Source of the DNA: Topomyia yanbarensis
Taxonomy: Eukaryota; Arthropoda; Insecta; Diptera; Culicidae
Assembly: GCF_030247195.1 (NCBI RefSeq)
Contig: NC_080672.1
Span: 9,114,001 to 9,178,000 of the forward strand
Direction: 5' to 3'
DNA: 64,000 nucleotides
Position 1 is the first letter of the stretch; each line of letters starts with the position of its first letter. Both the position numbers and the translations under genes were made by a program. The notes under the pieces are model-generated. The model worked only from the letters and a program-made list of their open reading frames with translations, ran no database searches and was not told the DNA's origin. Positions 23,494-36,270 of this stretch are shown here, piece by piece.

Positions 23494-25620
23494 GGTTAAG
23501 AGAAGAAGCTCTTGGCTTATGCGGAAACACAATCAATTGTGTTTTTACCGCATTAGTGGACATTTTCCATTTTTTCAGGTAATCATTGAAAATATTCAAG
23601 CTTCGTTGCAGATTATACGAAGACTCCTACCAGTGGCTGAGATGCTAGTATTATCACAGAAAAGTGACTTTTTACAGCCTGTAGGTAGATTTGGAAGATT
23701 AGAGGCAAAAATATTGTATAGGATTGGTGCGACGCTTGATCCCTGAGGGACGCCTGCTTTAACGGGTAGCTTATTAGATTTACAATTCCGATGAGAAACC
23801 TGTAGGGTACGGTTAGTTTTTAATTATCTTTATTATGTAAATTGGAAAATTAAAATCCCACATTTTGGCAATGATTAATTTATGCCAAACACTGCCGAAA
23901 GCTTTTTCGATGTTTTTAAAAATGGAACTCCAGTGGAATAACCCTGGGAGATATTTGCCTTTATCATGTTAGTTACTCTCACAAGTTGATGAGTAGTTGA
24001 ATGTCCAATACGAAATCCAAACTGATTCTCGTTGATATGTGACATCATTCTAGTTAGGATGATTTTTTCAAATAATTTACTAATAGAAGAGAGTAAGCTA
24101 ATTGGTCGATAGCTAGATGCTTCTGTTGGGTTTTTATCTGGCTTCCAAATAGGAATAATTTTGGCATTTTTCCATCTTTCAGGGAAGTATGCTAATTCAA
24201 AACATTTGTTGAATATTTTAACCAAGTATCTCATGGTGCTTTCGGGAAGGTTTTTAAGAAGTATGTTGAAAATTCTATCATAACCTGGAGCTTTCATATT
24301 TTTTGAACTTTTTCATGATGGATTTGATCTCATCATAGTTTGTTTCAACAATATCGTCTAGAGACAATACTTGATTTGAAACGTTTTCATATTTTTGTAA
24401 GACTTCGGTTTCAATAGGACTCACAACGTTGAGATGAAAATGATGGACGCTTTCAAACTGCTGAGCAAGTTTTTGAGCTTTTCCTTCGTTTGTAAGAAGT
24501 ATGTGGTCACCTTCCTTCAAAGCTGGAATTGGTTTCTGAGATTTCTTAAGAATCTTGGAAAGTTTCCAGAAAGATTTAGAATTTGGCTTGATTTGTTCAA
24601 CCTCTTTCGCGAAATTTTTATTTCTTAAGAGCGTGAATCTATGCTTAATTTCTATTTGTAGATCCTGTTAGATACATTTCATAGCAGGATCACGAGAACG
24701 TTGATATTGATGTCTTCGAACATTCTTCAAGCGAATCAGAAGTTGAAGATCGTCGTCAATAATAGGAGTATTAAATTTTTTCTGTGTTGTTGGTACTGAT
24801 AAATTTCTAGCATCAACTATAGAATTATTTAAATTTTGTAATGCCGTATCAATGTCAGCTTTATTTTGTAAATCAAGGTCATGATTAAAATTATTCTCAA
24901 TATAATTTTTGTACCTTTCCCAATTCGCTTTGTGATAATTGAACACTGAGCTAATGGGATTGGAAACAGCTTCTTGAGAAAGTGAAAAAGTTACTGGAAG
25001 ATGATCAGAATCAAAGTCAGCATGTGTAATCAATTCGCTACAAAGGTGACTTTGATCTGTCAAAACCAAATCAATTGTTGATGGATTCCTTACAGACGAA
25101 TAGCACGTAGGATCATTCGGGAACAAAATTGAATAATAACCAGCAGAGCAATCATTAAAAAGTAGTTTACCGTTGGAATTGCTTTGAGCATTATTCCAGG
25201 CTCGTTAAAATCACAGATTATGAAGAATTTCGACCGATTTCTTGTAAGTTTTTGTAAGTCTCCCTTCAAGAAATTAATTTGCTCGCCAGTGCCCTGAAAA
25301 GGCAAATAGGCTGCAGTAATAAAAATTATACCAAGATCAGTTTCAACTTCGATACCCAAACTCTCGATCGCCTTGGTGTCAAGAGACGGCGTAACGGAAT
25401 GTTTGATCCTGCGATTAACCGCTATTGCGATTCTTCCGCCGAATACAACAGTTCGATCAAATCGATGAATAACAAAATTAGTTAGTTTAGTTACTTAGTT
25501 ACTCTTCAATTTAATATTTGGTTTAAAAAAAGTTTCGGTCACAACGGCTATATGCACATTATGTATCCTCAAGAAGTTGAAAAATTCGTCTTAGCACGTT
25601 TTTAATGGACGAGAATTCCA
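23494..25620 (-). pseudogene. Juan-like non-LTR ORF2 (endonuclease plus reverse transcriptase), decayed
   Basis: ORF2 of Jockey-clade elements carries an AP-type endonuclease and a reverse transcriptase for target-primed retrotransposition. Reading on the minus strand: an N-terminal region near 25560 with VVTETFF; endonuclease blocks in 25090-25359 (FIICDFNEP, where GDFN would be expected) and 24668-25126 (the SDHLPV motif near 25000); then reverse transcriptase fingers at 23875-24297 (APGYDRI, SYRPISLLSSISKLFE, NQFGFR) and GVPQGS at 23737-23754. The catalytic FADD box reads FCDN (23647-23661). Frameshifts, stops and this altered site make it inactive. Confidence 0.85.
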
Positions 25621-25639
25621 ATTTAATAAATTTAAATGA

Positions 25640-26110
25640 TTATTTAAAGTCATTGTTAAACTTTAATTTTATTACAATTTTGTTAGCAAATTCTTACCCC
25701 GCTTGAAAAGCCTCAAACATGGAGGTATAATTTAACATAGCAATCATCATAGGTAACATAGAGTCCTGCAAGTATTTTAATTTTTCTTCCGTTACGCTAC
25801 CTAGATCCATTGGACTAAAGGAAGCGTAGGGTGCAAACGAGTTTGTAGGCGTGGTAACGATAACCGTTATTTTGGCCTGCCACTGAAGCATAAGATGACA
25901 CACCATTGTAGAATGGTGTGACGGAGGTAGAAGAAGTTGTTAATCTATTTTGAATCGGATTACCACGTTTGGACGTGTTTTCTTGAAGTGTACCTGAAGA
26001 AGTAGATACATGTTTTATTTGTTGTTTTTGTTGTCTAGATTCTCGTTTTATAATTTTTTTCTGGAACAGGACAACCCCAGAAATTTTCGCCCTCCACGCT
26101 CTATGCAAAC
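25640..26110 (-). pseudogene. Juan-like non-LTR ORF1, C-terminal part
   Basis: On the minus strand, immediately upstream of ORF2, a decayed frame carries SSYASVAGQNNG, PMDLGSVTEEKLKYLQDS and MLPMMIAMLNYTSMFEAFQAG, which I recognise from the ORF1 C-terminus of Juan-type elements. It is read in two frames (25815-26108 and 25694-25906), showing a frameshift. Nothing recognisable lies farther upstream, so the element is 5'-truncated near 26110. Confidence 0.75.
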
Positions 26111-27189
26111 CAACAGGGCGATACTTTTTTTGCTAGCAGTTTAGAGGCGAAACTGTTATTTTCGTATTTTTTTAGGATTATCCAGCTGATACCAGCTGTA
26201 AATAGTAACAATGATCTCTATTGAAAAAACACGGACGAAATCGGTGGTGTAGAACGGTAGTTATTGTAAAAAAGCGTAAGGGGGATACTTCAACGCTGAT
26301 AGGTGGGACCGAAAAAGTAAATAATCGCCAAAGTCATTTTGTCAATTTCAATAGCAAAAACAAATTTTAATTTAATAATTTCAAATACTTTATGAAGTTT
26401 TTGGTTTCGATCACTGAATCATGCAATCTAGGATGTAAAAACACAATAGTTCTTAAATAGGAAAAAAACCAAGTCTGGAAATATTCACTGTTGATTTTCT
26501 TTGAATGGTGTCACTGCTAGTATCGCTTTTTTCAAGAAAAAGCGTTGATTTCTTAGTTCTCAGTCGCGTTGGAAATTTGAGTAAAGTATAAACTTCAAAT
26601 CGATTAAAAAAATCGATTTTTTTTGGCTCAGTACAATATATAACCCCTTTAGGAAAATTCAGTTTTCCCATCACAATATAGATATTTTATTAACAGAGCA
26701 TTAACAATAATTCGTTGGTATGTCTATTTTATGGGCCATTTTTTCGCTTTCCCATTGATTTGGCTCAATAACAATTCTATGGCTATTATACGGGAATATT
26801 TTAATATTTTTCGTTGCCGAAAACACTAGTTTACAAATTTTTGGGGTGATTGGATGAAGTTATAAAAATTTAATTAATTTTGGGTCGCTGAACATATCAT
26901 ATCATATCCATTGTCTGTTTCAAAGAATCGTTTTTAAGATTTTTGAAAAACCTGTTTTTGAGCACTTTTTGCAGTTATTGGTCAATATTTTAGGAACAAA
27001 TCGTTCGATTAACACAATCGACTCACCATTCGAAAGGTATTGATATGCTCATTCTAAAAATATCTAACATTTTTGTATTAAATATCAACAATTTAGGGTT
27101 AAACCAAAATGAAAAAAAAGTATTTTTTTTTGTAAAATTACGCAGTGGAACATTTTCAGCGTCAACTGACAACGCCTAAACATCATTAA
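26111..27189. other. No gene recognised
   Basis: AT-rich sequence. A 73-residue minus-strand frame at 26453-26674 has no recognised motif. Confidence 0.5.
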
Positions 27190-27760
27190 TTGGTTTGATT
27201 CTATGAATGTCGCTTTCGCCCATACTATCTTCACCACTGTTGTCTTGAAAATTGCGGTCGAATGATATGGTTCTTCGATTTACTAACCACGGTCGTGAAG
27301 TACTACTACTTATTATGTGCATCCTTTTTTGGTAGAACTGGTTGTTGTTAAAAACGTACTGGCTGTAGTTGTTGATGATTCGATATTCGTTGATGGTTTA
27401 ACTGCTGTCACTGATTGAATAATAGTCTGTTATTTAACTTTGAGTGAGAATATCTTGATGTTTGTTTCGGTTTTATTCCATGTTTTTGTCTGTGCTTAGG
27501 GTCCAGGGTTACGAAAGTAGGAATAGAGCGGTTTAGCCGCATTTCTTATAGCCGAACACCGTTGTCAATATCGATGAAGGAATTTCTCCAAGAGTATTCA
27601 TTAATTGTATTACGTTTGTGCTATCTGGTGAAATCGGAGACAGATCGTGTTGTGGTGCCTCGACTGCACCATCCTCCATATATGCGAGAATCTTGACCTT
27701 AACGCTCTCATATTCAACGAAGTGTTTCATGTTATTCTTATAGATAAATTTACTTTTCTT
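27190..27760 (-). pseudogene. Non-LTR ORF1 fragment
   Basis: The minus-strand frame 27533-27730 contains KVKILAYMEDGAVEAPQHDL and VIQLMNTLGEIPSSI. This resembles the ORF1 region just upstream of the block found at 17411-17640 (which begins at about MLQYGEV). The downstream part toward 27190 is decayed and no zinc knuckle is readable. It is an orphan fragment with no adjacent ORF2. Confidence 0.6.
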
Positions 27761-28174
27761 TAATCGATTTTGGAATTAAGGCGGTACCGCATTTCGTATT
27801 TGATGGAGCTGAATAAGGAACTGTAAATATTAATATGTATTTTCTCTTCAATAAGAGCACTCTTTTCTTTCAAACGAATAGGTTTTTAAATCAATGACTG
27901 GTGTGAAAGAACGTCTCAAGGTTCTCTCATAGTACTCAGACAGATACTTCTCGATCACCAAAACGTGCTCACTGTAACATTGGCGGTACTTTACATGCGA
28001 TTTCTATAGAGCAGTGCATACAAACCAAACGCATCGGGTAATTGAGAACCATTTTGTTTATCGTTTTCTTCGAACGCTTCTCTGGACCAGAGATTATATT
28101 TTGAATGGCATGAAGGTTTACATTTTACCATTCTCGTAGTTTATCGCTTTTTCGGTTGATTCATACCTACTTTT

Positions 28175-29091
28175 GACGTAGGACTACGTCTTTGTTTTCG
28201 ATACGGGGGTGTACGTTGCAAATTCTACAAAAATGGTATGTAACGAAAAGTGATCAGGTTTTAAACACTTATATTTCAGCCATCTCACAATAAATTTTCT
28301 GAATTTTTGCACATATTGCTCAGAAATGTTTCTAGTAAAAGATTCCAATGGATAAGTACATAGATATTTGATATCATGGCATTAAAAATTAAAGAATGTA
28401 TAACATAGTAAAAAAACCACGCATTGGCACACAGAAAGTAGCGCTTCCCGAGTATGGCACAACAGATTTCGGTACCTATCGCGCAACGCTTCTTTTGAAT
28501 GACGTCATCATCGACTATTTAAGGAACAGATTTGGTCGGACAAGCTCAATTGCATGTTAAACTGCAGGCAGAGCACTTCGTTGCGTGATTTCTGGAGGTA
28601 CGCTGCGCGGTGCACTTTCAGCAGGCGACTGAGTTTTTCCGATCAAACACCATGCCTTCCCTTGTGCTGTGTTCACTTCAAGCACACATTTTATGCACAA
28701 TCGCGAATGTATTAATTTGTATAAAACACATGCACAAAATCGTTTGTACGGTCGTGCTACATAAACAAAAATTGTTAACATAGCGTCGTGGTACCAGTTA
28801 TCTCTTTCACTCCCCCTTTCGTCACTAGCATTGACTAATTTTGCTTGGTACGTATCTTCTATTCGTATATGGACACGATACACTCACTCAGCTGTTTGAT
28901 TCAAGCACTGCATAACTGTACACCGTTCGCTTGGGTTCAATGCTTGAGACAAATGTGTTGCACGCGTCCATAATAACAATATGTGCTTTCGTTGAGCACA
29001 GATGAAAACTTTCTTAGCAATAAATTTACGCGAATCGATGTAAAGCACAACGAAGGTTTATTATTTACGTAAATTGATTCCACACCAATCT
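28175..29091 (+). mobile_element. Family Y element, copy A
   Basis: It begins with gacgtaggactacgtc and runs through tacaaaaatggtatgtaacg, a CRE/TATA region, and gtcgtggtaccag near 28789. It matches copy C (52904 onward) in the same orientation and copy D (61360-62521) in inverse. It lacks the right end found in C. No coding frame is recognised. A second, shorter copy (B) follows directly. Confidence 0.7.
28500..28550 (+). promoter_or_regulatory. Promoter-like CRE, TATA and start site in family Y copy A
   Basis: TGACGTCA at 28500-28507, 8 bp, TATTTAA at 28516-28522, then TCAATT with its A at 28548, 32 nt from the start of the TATA box. Spacing is identical in copies C and D. Activity is inferred, not shown. 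Confidence 0.5.
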
Positions 29092-29320
29092 ACTTTGTTT
29101 TCGATATGGGGGTGCACGTTGCAAATTCTACAAAAATGGTATGTAACGAAAAGTGGTCAGATTTTCGGAATTTTTACACAGATTGCTCAGAAATGTTTCT
29201 AGTAACAGATTTCAATGGATAATTACATAGATTTTTGATATCATGGCATTAAAAATTAAAGAATGTGTAACATAGTCAAAATGCCACGCATTGGCACACA
29301 GAAAGTAGCGCTTCCACGAA
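29092..29320 (+). mobile_element. Family Y element, copy B (partial)
   Basis: It starts at tttgttttcgatatgggggt, lacking the first 16 bp of the family, and follows copy A up to cagaaagtagcgcttcc. It has a deletion relative to A after gtggtcagatttt and stops before the CRE/TATA region. Confidence 0.7.
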
Positions 29321-29750
29321 TGCCAAAAGCAAATTGGCTTAACCACCTTTTCCTACTCTTTCTATGAACACTAAATAGAATTATGGTAAATGGCGAATTC
29401 TCGTCTTCACACAGCTCCAAAGATGGCGTGGGGTACATCTGATTTCATTTCTCCCATTTGAATCACTAATGGTGTTCGTGTGGTGATATGCCCGCTAGTT
29501 CGCTGCACTTTAGATCTTGAATTTGACGAAACTCTCACTTAATCGCTAGCGGGTGTGCGTATGAGTACTTCGATGGTTATTCAAGACTCTTTTCCATCTT
29601 CTGAATTCTCCAATAAAATAAAAAGAAATTTGATTCATAAACTGGCAAGTGATGCACAAAAAAATTTTCTCCCGCTTTCTGCAGTGATGCCATTTGACTA
29701 AATTCTGGTAGGAATATTAAATTACATTTAAAATGATAATTAAGTTATTC
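29321..29750. other. No gene recognised
   Basis: No supported coding frame or repeat was found between family Y copy B and the 3' end of the retroelement on the minus strand. Confidence 0.4.
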
Positions 29751-29754
29751 TGTT

Positions 29755-32150
29755 TTTTTTTATTTGTTCGATCTTCGGTAGATACCATACAGATTATTAA
29801 AAAAATAGAACATACTTTCTAAATTAATTAAAAATTCCTAATAGCTAACTTATAACTAGATTTGGAGACATTAAAGTCGAACAGATGTGAAGTTTCGTTG
29901 AATTTGTAGCAACATCTATCCACAGGATTGTTTTGACCGTAAACAGTACGATGTCTAGGAATCCACAAAAGTGGACGGTTCCTTAGAGCGCGAGGAGGTA
30001 CAAACACATTAATCCGTGCAAGAATATCTGGGCAGTCAATGTTATTACACAACATATCAAATAGAAACATTCTATGCAAGAATGTGCGGCGGAACTCTAA
30101 CGTCGGTAACTCAAGCAGCATGCATCTATCGTTGTAAGGTGGTAGATGGGCATGGTGGTTCCACGGCAAATTTCTTAGAGCGTATCGCACGAAACATCTT
30201 TGTACGCGTTCTAATCGGTTTATTTGGACGTTGTGATGTGGAGCCCACACTTACAAAGCATACTCCAAAATGCTTCGCACCAATCCGCAATATAGAGATT
30301 TTAGTGCGCAGAAATTGTTAAAGCCAGCGGTATTTCGCTTCAGGAAACCAATGGTGATGTGGTCCGAGAAGCTAAGCTTTCTATCAAAAAGCACTCCCAA
30401 GTCACGAATGGAGTCCACTCTTTCGATGACGCGGCCTTGGAGCAAGTACTCATAATGAGATAGAGTGGATGATCGCCTGAAACTTATCATTTTACATTTG
30501 TCAACGTTTATCTGCATACCATTCAACAGGCACCATTGTTCAATATTAAGTACATCATCTGGAAGTGCAACAGAGTCAAGTCCAGAAGCAATGGAACGAA
30601 AAATCTTCAAATCGTCGGCGAAGAATAGTTTTCCAGATTTGATACGAGCACAAATGTCGTTTATAAATAAAATAAAAATTAGCGGCCCTAGGTGACTTCC
30701 TTGAGGGACTCCGGTTGGCATGTCGAGCAAGCTAGAACGTGTTGAACCAATTTCAACGAAAGCACTCCGACTAGACAGATATGATTGCAACCATACAGTT
30801 AACCACGCAGGAAATCCTAGTCTTTGCAGTTTCAGAAGAGCAATGTTGTGAGGTACTTTATCGAATGCTTTCGAGAAGTCAAAATATATTGCATCGGTTT
30901 GTTGACGCTTCTCAACAGAGGGGACCAAGATGCTAGTGTGCATCATCAAATTTGAAGTTATAGAACGTTGCTTCACAAATCCATGCTGACTTTCGTCGAT
31001 GATGTGAGAAGCAGCAGCGTACATCTCATTGTAAACCAATGTTTCAAGGACTTTAGCAAAACAGTTCAAAAGTGAGATTCCTCTGTAATTTTCAACATTA
31101 TGAACGTCTCCAGTCTTGTGAATTGGAAATATAGCCGCTTGTTTCCATGCACTCGGGAAGACGCTTTCAGTGATTGAGCGGTTAAAAATAATGCTGACCG
31201 GCAATGACAATGATCGTGCACATCCTTTTATGAATATCGGAGGCAAACAATCCGGGCCTGGTCCTTTCGATGGGTCGACACTGGATAGAGCTTTCAACAC
31301 TTCTGCTTCAGTCATATTCAAGCTAGGGAGATACTCTTGTGACGGAGAGATAGCTGGGTTGGTGAATACCCCACGAAAATGTTCTTCAAAAAGGTCTACG
31401 GATTCGGCTGTGGATTGCGCACTGGCATCTCCAAGATAAACATTTACGGGAATGCCACCAGCGCGTTTTCTGCTGTTCACAAACTGCCAGAACGTCGAGG
31501 GGTTGTTCCGAAGGTTGCTTTGGACGTGACTTATATACTCGCCAAATGCACTATTCCGGGCTGTTTCGTATTGAAGTTCGGTTCGGCGAAGAACAGCTTT
31601 GTTTTCGTCGGTCTTATGACGGAAGTAACGCTTGCGATGTTTTTGGAGAATGTTGCGTAGACGACGAAGATCGGAATTCCACCACGGATACTTGTAGTCC
31701 GTCTTTCTGTTGACACGTTTCTTAGGAACTATGCGGCGTAGTATCTCGTATTGAGTTCCGTAGAACACAGCGACAGCATGATCCAGATCGGATCCACTTA
31801 ACAGATCGAACCAGTCAACAGCATCTTCAAAATTGCAACAATTGAAGTCAAAACTGAGACCGTCGACGGATTCGGCAAAAGTGTCTTCTGTTTCAACTTG
31901 CATGTTAAACCTCAGCACGAAGGGTTTATGGTGAGCGTCCACTTTGAGTATAGAGGTCGGAGGCTCGAGAAGTTCAACTAAATCGTCGTAGTTGATGGGG
32001 ATATTGTTTTCTTTATCTGGATCGATCCTATTAGTAAGTTACGCTTGCAGATATGAGAGAGTAGGCCCATGCGCAGGAAGTGGGTTGCAAAGGTTCAACG
32101 AACCTCCCCCTCGTGTTGGGGTTTTGACATATTATTGAAATCAAAGAAAT
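29755..32150 (-). pseudogene. Non-LTR retrotransposon ORF2, near-intact reverse transcriptase
   Basis: This is the best-preserved coding sequence in the window. The 563-codon frame (31942-30251) holds the endonuclease end (KVDAHHKPF), SAWKQAAIFPIHKTGD, YRGISLLN, YFDFSKAFDKVPH, GVPQGSHLGPL and the catalytic FFADDLKIF (box at 30608-30622). A single TAA stop at 30251-30253 separates it from an in-frame 140-residue C-terminus (30250-29828) containing VWAPHH. Upstream, about 32038-32150, a frameshifted piece with DFN and LRMGLLSHIC looks like more endonuclease; the rest is missing. A 3' A-rich tail (aataaaaaaaaa on the minus strand) lies near 29760. Clade: Jockey/CR1 group, not resolved. Expected to be inactive because of the truncated endonuclease and the stop. 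Confidence 0.85.
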
Positions 32151-33170
32151 TTAGAGTACTGCAAGACTTTTTGATACATAAAACGATATTTGACCGAATT
32201 CGATCTCTCAGCAGTCTGAAGTTTCTGGTACTGTTTTGGGATTCTGATGACATGCTACTCATGATTCCGTGATGTATAGGATTCTGATTATTTCTGGCAC
32301 TCCAATATTTCAGAGTTTCGATGGAGTCCTTATCTGTATCTTTACGTTTTCCTGCTCGGAATTTTGATACAGGATTCTGCAGAAAAGCTTCACCACCAGA
32401 ATTCTCTGGAGAAATCATTCCAAAGATGGAGTCGAGGATTCTGTTGGAATTTTGCTCATGTTTCTAAGACTGCGCGGAATTCCGTACAGTATTTGACATT
32501 TTCTATCTCACAATTTCAATGAAATTCTGCTCGGCATTCTGAAGGCAATTTTATTAGCTTTCTAATGGAATATTCATTTTAGAAGAATCCAATTATTTGG
32601 TAGTATAGTTGGAAAGCAGACGTGCAGACATCAGAGGGTACAGCCCACTGAAAACTCTATGAAAGATGGATGTTAGACTATTCCTTGTAAAATGGAAAGC
32701 ACGAAAGATAGAGCAGACACGTCTTCAGTAAACGTTTCCAGAATGTATTTTTCTACAACTTCATTGGATACAGTATTCCCCCAAAAACCAAACCATTGAA
32801 AAATTAGTTTCAAATATTGATAAAATTGAACCAAAATGAAATGTCTATTAAGATACAGAAACTTTCTCAAACAAAGTATTTTCGTATTGGTACAAAGTTG
32901 AAATTCCAGATAAATTTACTTACTGGACCCGTTAATTTTAAATAATCAAAAGAAATGGTCCAAGGTTTGCCGAGACACATCTAAAAAAATAAATATTAGA
33001 GTCTATTATCAGTAGCACATTGCGGAACTTTGGCTGTGTGGATTTTTTGGAATTTATTGTTCAATATTCTTTAAATATTGTATTATTTGATTTTATTAAA
33101 GTGTGTGAGTGGTCAAAGTTAAAGTCTGGCTGTGTGAAATTTTGAAGAACGTTTTGCCTAAAAAACTAGA
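32151..33170. other. No gene recognised; cryptic attctg-rich DNA
   Basis: From about 32200 to 32600 the phrases gattctg and gaattctg recur irregularly, giving low-complexity cryptic repetition. No frame is supported. Confidence 0.45.
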
Positions 33171-35640
33171 CGTATTATACTACTTTACCGGAATCTGAAC
33201 TGCCAAAGATAAAAGTAGTCCATTGTTTCGCCAAAGACCATCTGCGCGAATCCATTTCCTCTCTACCCGGCTGATTGGCTTCATTACCCATAGTGGAAAG
33301 TTTGCCCTGCGGACCACAAGCAAACTGGTGCAATTTGATTACAACTTCTCTGCCAAGATTCTTCGCCGCAAAGTCTATTCTGATGGGTTGGTATTGATTC
33401 GTCTTAAGCGGTAGTTTGTCCCCTCCCGCCTCCGTGCACTTCAACCAACCATTAGTAGAACGCGCGGAGGATAAATAAGTACTAATTGACACTGATGAGA
33501 TTTGTCCATTCGTCACGTTTTCCGAGTCGGATACTGGTTTGGTAATTCGTTCGTTGACCACGTTTCGCTGCAAAAAGCGAACTACTTGTTCTGTCCACTA
33601 TATACAGTGGAACAAGACTAATGATTTTCGCGTGTTGGATTTCACCGGTTTCGTGTTTTGGGTTTTATTATTTTTGTTATAGCAATTGAATATTCCTAAT
33701 GATCTGCAACGATTCAAACCAAAAAACATCGATATTCAACCATTAATTCGAATGTTTAAACAGTCAATATTAATCTACTGATCACCCCTACCAGCGCTCA
33801 ACCCTCTATCATGCTCGCCACTACCTTCATCCAACAACACTCGGCATTCTGCGATCAAGGCTCGGGGTGTCTGGATAAATGTTCGTAGAGTGTGCGAAAT
33901 AGCATTTGGGTGACGGCACCGATCAACACTGCCGTCGTCCTCGTCATCATCATCATCATCACCGTTTTCGCGTTGCATTCATCGAAAAATCGCCATCCAA
34001 TGATCTGCTCCCTTCACTGGGCGCCGGTTTGCAACTTCAATTCAACGAGATGTGTGATGTACCTACCGCAACGCACCGCACCGCACCGGGATGATTTCAT
34101 CGATACGGCGGTGGCGGCGTCCTCGAGTAAAAGTCTAAAAATACGAAACAACCAGCAACAACCGAGTACTGTAGTAGCAGGCTGTGGTCAGTTTGGTAGT
34201 GAACAAAAAACACGTCATTGGTAGCAAACAACAACAACAGCAACGGCAAAACAATCCGTAGCATGTGGCTCGCAACTGACAGAGTGACTAAATAGCCTGG
34301 CCTACTGCGATAGTAGGTGTTGGTTCGTGTTGTTCGCATTTTCCCGTGATGACAGCCAGCAGTGGGCAGCATATGAAAATCAGACACACTATAGGTACAT
34401 ACTTGTTTGCGTAGTGAGCCGACGCACGTGCGGGGAAGGCCTGAAGGACGCATCGTAGAAGGCACAAAAAAAGGGAAAACATGAGGGTTTTTCCTTGCAA
34501 TTTCCTCTTTTCCCGAGTGACTTCCTCTATACACAACCACCGCGGAAGTGGGAGACAGAAACCACGCACGCTACAATCTCCCTTGCGGTAATGTGAGCAG
34601 GATAACGCGCCAGCTAGGATGGCAGGTAGTGTGCGAAGGGACGAATCAATAAAACTTTATTGCTTTATGATGTTTACGATTATTTCACGATCTCTTGTTA
34701 GCATTTTTCCGGCCATGTCTTTTTGCTTGTTTGTTGCGTGGGTAATGGTCGGGTTTTAGGGTTGTATGGGGGATTTCGTGTGATTTTATTTTCTTTCCCG
34801 TGTTGTTCGAGTGTGGTTAGTACCCAACTTGATTAATCATTATAACCGCATAAATGTTATCAGAAATGTTTAGCTGAGCGCAGAATTTCGTTTGCCACTT
34901 TGGCAGAACGGTTTACGACCCAGCATCTCAACATATTGACGGCTTTGTACGGTGTACTGGTATGTCACGATGGTGGCGAAGGGATGGGAATGTGATTTAG
35001 CTTCCCTTCTGGGTGGTAAATAATCGATAACAAATTGTCTTTCTGTGGCAATGTGTTTAACATGCTGAAAATGTGGGTTTGAAGCAAGAAGCGTTCGATA
35101 GTGCAAGTATCTATAAGTTTATTTACTAATGATATTGACTACTCAGTCGAGACAAACGAGCAGTGTGTGTGTATGTTAGATCATTTTATGGACTAGTGCG
35201 AGTATTAAATTATTTTACAACTGGAGCGTAGTACAGTAATTGGTTTCTGGCTTGGCTTTCGCTTGAATGGAGAATCCAGAGATCAAATGATTTTTAAAGC
35301 ATGAATTGCTGGTTGCCTTCATGACAATGAATGGAAGAATTTATGTTTTTTGAGAGTAAATAACGCATAATGAGATTATTAGTTACTTAGACTAATTAGC
35401 ACAGCTTGCCTATTAGTCTGAGTTGCAAGCTCGAAATATTTTTTGTGTTAATTAAATTGAGCAGAAACATGGGTTAAACACGAAAAACGTAGGATCTGCC
35501 CTAAAAAAACTATGAAGTTACTTGCAAAATTACGTTGTGTCCTTGGGTGAGAAACATCATTAAAGGTTCGTTTCCTTTACTATTATTACGGAAAATATTT
35601 GCAACTAAAATTATTTCAATTAATTGTCCCGTGCCGTACC
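33171..35640. other. Unique-looking, GC-richer region without an identified gene
   Basis: Frames on both strands reach 147 residues (34097-34540 minus) and 132 residues (33175-33573 minus), but none shows a domain I recognise and no splice-consistent gene model emerges. Simple repeats (tcatca at 33942-33963, caccgc near 34075-34090, caacag near 34230) are typical of non-coding or untranslated host DNA. Confidence 0.35.
33942..33963 (+). repeat. (TCA)n microsatellite
   Basis: Short run of tca/cat triplets. Confidence 0.85.
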
Positions 35641-35644
35641 TATG

Positions 35645-35800
35645 ACGACATGGACGTGAACGACAACGCGAAATATGGCAGACCGAATGACCTTCAAGTT
35701 GCACTGGATAACGCAGCTAATGTTTCACCACCAAGGAAGAGGATCTAAACACGCAGTAGCCAGCTGCGTCAACAAGGCCCGATGGACAGACATTTGAAAA
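35645..35800 (+). pseudogene. Non-LTR ORF1 3'-end fragment
   Basis: The plus-strand sequence matches the minus-strand 3' end of the ORF1 remnant at 17003-17135. Shared phrases include gacatggacgtgaacga, gcagctaatg-ttcaccacc and agctgcgtcaacaa. The reading NAANVSPPRKR followed by a stop resembles the ORF1 C-terminus of mosquito Jockey-type elements. No further element sequence surrounds it. Confidence 0.55.
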
Positions 35801-36270
35801 GTTATTTTTTTACATAATGTAAAAATCATAAAAAAACACGCAATGTAGCTCCTTTCGCAATTAACTTTGAAGTATTTTGTCCCAATTATCTACAACAATA
35901 TTGTCTAACTACGAAATCTTTACTAAGCGAAGCATTTATTGATTGTCATTATTTTGTTGTGCATTTGTTCAGCAACTACTTCACTTGGATTTGGCTGTCC
36001 AAGATCTGGGATGCCATTCTCAATCGCGTAAAAAGCTTTTCTCGTTTATGCGAAACAACGAGAATACTCGTAGTTGTTCAGGCCCTTAGAGCATTTACAC
36101 TAGTCTGTGCTCTTCAATGCATTTCTCGCTTGCGATATAATACAGCAGACAAGCATTCGCGAGCAAAGCTTCCTGGGATTACTCTATATACTAGATGAAA
36201 ATTTGCACGAAAGCTTGGATTTCTCGCGAGCATTTCCTCTTGTAATCTTTAAGAAATATTGTAGAGTACA
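35801..36270. other. No gene recognised
   Basis: Plus-strand frame 35959-36198 (79 aa) has no recognised motif. The sequence grades into the AT-rich array. Confidence 0.4.

Noticed and set aside
34097..34540. 147-residue minus-strand frame in unique-looking DNA
   Set aside because: No domain, no splice-site-supported model, and overlapping frames on the other strand of similar length.
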